NCBI RefSeq assembly: GCF_900112695.1
Contig: NZ_FOMT01000001.1
Location: 930,001 to 994,000, forward strand
Reading direction: 5' to 3'
Length of the DNA stretch: 64,000 nucleotides
Origin: Paenibacillus catalpae
GTDB lineage: Bacteria; Bacillota; Bacilli; Paenibacillales; Paenibacillaceae
The notes under the pieces were generated by a model. It was given only the letters and a program-made list of their open reading frames with translations, did not search any database and was not told the origin of the DNA. The position numbers and the translations under genes were made by a program. This document shows, piece after piece, positions 62,753 to 64,000 of the stretch. Each line of letters begins with the position of its first letter. The stretch's first letter is position 1.

Positions 62753-64000
62753 ATGGTAAATCAAGCTTTTACCCCTCGTCAAATTGTAGCCGAGCTCGAT
62801 AAATATATTGTGGGCCAAAAGCCTGCAAAGCGATCTGTTGCCATTGCACTCCGTAACCGTTATCGCAGAAGCATGCTCGACGAGGCGCTTCGTGATGAGA
62901 TTGTTCCTAAAAACATTCTGATGATTGGTCCTACCGGTGTCGGCAAAACCGAAATTGCGCGCCGTCTGGCCAAATTGGTCAAAGCTCCTTTTATCAAAGT
63001 GGAAGCGACCAAATTTACGGAAGTCGGATATGTCGGCCGTGATGTAGAATCCATGGTCCGTGACCTCGTGGAAACGGCAATTCGGATGGTGAAAGCAGAG
63101 AAAACGGAAAGCGTTCAGGATAAAGCGGAAAAGCTTGCAAATGAACGCCTTGTTTCGCTTCTCGTCCCGTCCAAAACAAAAGAAAAGCAAACGAAGAACC
63201 CGTTTGAGATGCTGTTCGGCAATCAGCAGAACAGTAAGGAAACAGTTGAAGAGCCTGAGCAGGATTCGGTCATTATCTCGAAGCGCTCACAGACGCGCGA
63301 GGATTTGGCTGCCGGGAAGCTCGAGAATGAAATCGTAGAGGTTGAAATCGAGGATAATAGTCCTACCATGCTGGATATGCTTGGCGGTCAGGGGCCAGAT
63401 GGCATGGGCGGCATGAACATGCAAGAGATGCTGGGACAATTTATGCCGAAGAAGACCAAGAAGCGCAGACTTCCTGTTAAGGAAGCCCGCAAAGTGCTGA
63501 TACAAGAAGAAGCAAACAAGCTGATCAATATGGATGATGTCATCGCGGAATCGGTGACTCGCGCCGAGCAGTCCGGCATTATTTTCATCGATGAGATTGA
63601 TAAGATCGCAAGTCCGTCCAGAGGCAATGGTCCTGATGTGTCCCGTGAAGGCGTTCAGCGTGATATTCTTCCTATCGTGGAAGGTTCAACGGTGATGACA
63701 AAATATGGATCGGTAAAAACGGATTACGTCCTGTTCATTGCAGCGGGAGCATTCCATGTGGCGAAGCCGTCTGATCTGATTCCCGAGCTGCAGGGGCGTT
63801 TCCCGATCCGGGTTGAATTAACGTCGCTCAGCCTGGATGATTTCGTCAGCATTCTGACGGAGCCAAAAAATGCTTTAACGAAGCAGTACGCAGCCCTTCT
63901 TCAGACAGAGGGCATTGCGATTGAATTTTCTGACGATGCAATTAAAGAAATTGCATCAATCGCAGCGGATTTGAACCGCAATACCGAAAATATCGGCGCC
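62753..64000 (+). CDS. hslU: HslU (ClpY) ATPase subunit, 3' end outside window
   Basis: The 416 codons in the window code for the AAA+ unfoldase that feeds HslV. Walker A GPTGVGKT is at 59-66, Walker [10 protein letters not shown] near 280, and the I domain lies between (about 110-240). The sensor region [20 protein letters not shown] in two parts is present. ATG 62753 follows GGAGGAG. The last part of the C-terminal domain is cut off by the window end. Confidence 0.96.
   Translation, partial: MVNQAFTPRQIVAELDKYIVGQKPAKRSVAIALRNRYRRSMLDEALRDEIVPKNILMIGPTGVGKTEIARRLAKLVKAPFIKVEATKFTEVGYVGRDVESMVRDLVETAIRMVKAEKTESVQDKAEKLANERLVSLLVPSKTKEKQTKNPFEMLFGNQQNSKETVEEPEQDSVIISKRSQTREDLAAGKLENEIVEVEIEDNSPTMLDMLGGQGPDGMGGMNMQEMLGQFMPKKTKKRRLPVKEARKVLIQEEANKLINMDDVIAESVTRAEQSGIIFIDEIDKIASPSRGNGPDVSREGVQRDILPIVEGSTVMTKYGSVKTDYVLFIAAGAFHVAKPSDLIPELQGRFPIRVELTSLSLDDFVSILTEPKNALTKQYAALLQTEGIAIEFSDDAIKEIASIAADLNRNTENIGA

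Noticed and set aside
1..64000. tRNA, rRNA, insertion sequences, prophage or integrase genes
   Set aside because: No TTCGA-type T-loop context with cloverleaf, no transposase or integrase motifs and no long repeats were seen by eye.

Overview
The window reads as chromosome of a spore-forming Firmicute, most probably Paenibacillus or a close relative. The support is the gene order ylbJ-ylbL-ylbM(tmcAL)-yceD-rpmF-fapR-plsX-fabHDG-acpP-fabF-rnc-smc-ftsY-ylxM-ffh-rpsP-khpA-rimM-trmD-rplS-lepB-ylqF-rnhB-ylqG-ylqH-yraN, then comM, sucCD, dprA, topA, trmFO and hslVU. Strong AGGAGG-type ribosome binding sites and frequent GTG/TTG starts fit the same group. Genus is inferred from gene content only.

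Positions 1-18300 are an accessory surface-glycosylation region. It starts with the 3'-truncated end of an FMN-binding glutamate synthase-like gene (1-1479, minus). Sugar-nucleotide genes follow: gmd, a GDP-perosamine-synthase-like aminotransferase with an acetyltransferase, and manC-rmd. Between and around them are six glycosyltransferases of several fold families, one methyltransferase and one collagen-like (GXT repeat) protein of BclA type. Four of the glycosyltransferases carry long Lys/Arg/Ser-rich N-terminal tails. Two more proteins with such tails, fused to a C1q/BclA-like beta domain, interrupt the conserved trmD-rplS block at 46157-47420. SigmaK-like promoter boxes stand before several of these genes, one of them a full match. 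My reading is a mother-cell-expressed spore-surface glycoprotein system in which basic tails hold enzymes and structural proteins on the spore. That is inference, not demonstrated.

Positions 18370-22440 hold a TPP-riboswitch operon: substrate-binding protein, small thiamine-binding protein, permease, ATPase and a TatD-like hydrolase. Positions 22530-24310 carry a signal-peptide-less glucosaminidase that seems to start at AUA, an L,D-transpeptidase and a membrane protein. From 24910 onward the window is the conserved housekeeping backbone: rRNA methylation and CoA synthesis; fatty-acid and phospholipid synthesis under FapR; RNase III, SMC and the SRP pathway; ribosomal proteins and tRNA modification; signal peptidase, ribosome assembly GTPase and RNase HII; a FliK-like/FlhB-C-like pair; competence genes; succinyl-CoA synthetase; topoisomerase I; and HslVU, with hslU cut by the window end.

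No tRNA, rRNA, insertion sequence, prophage or CRISPR array was recognised. All calls come from reading the sequence; no database search was run.
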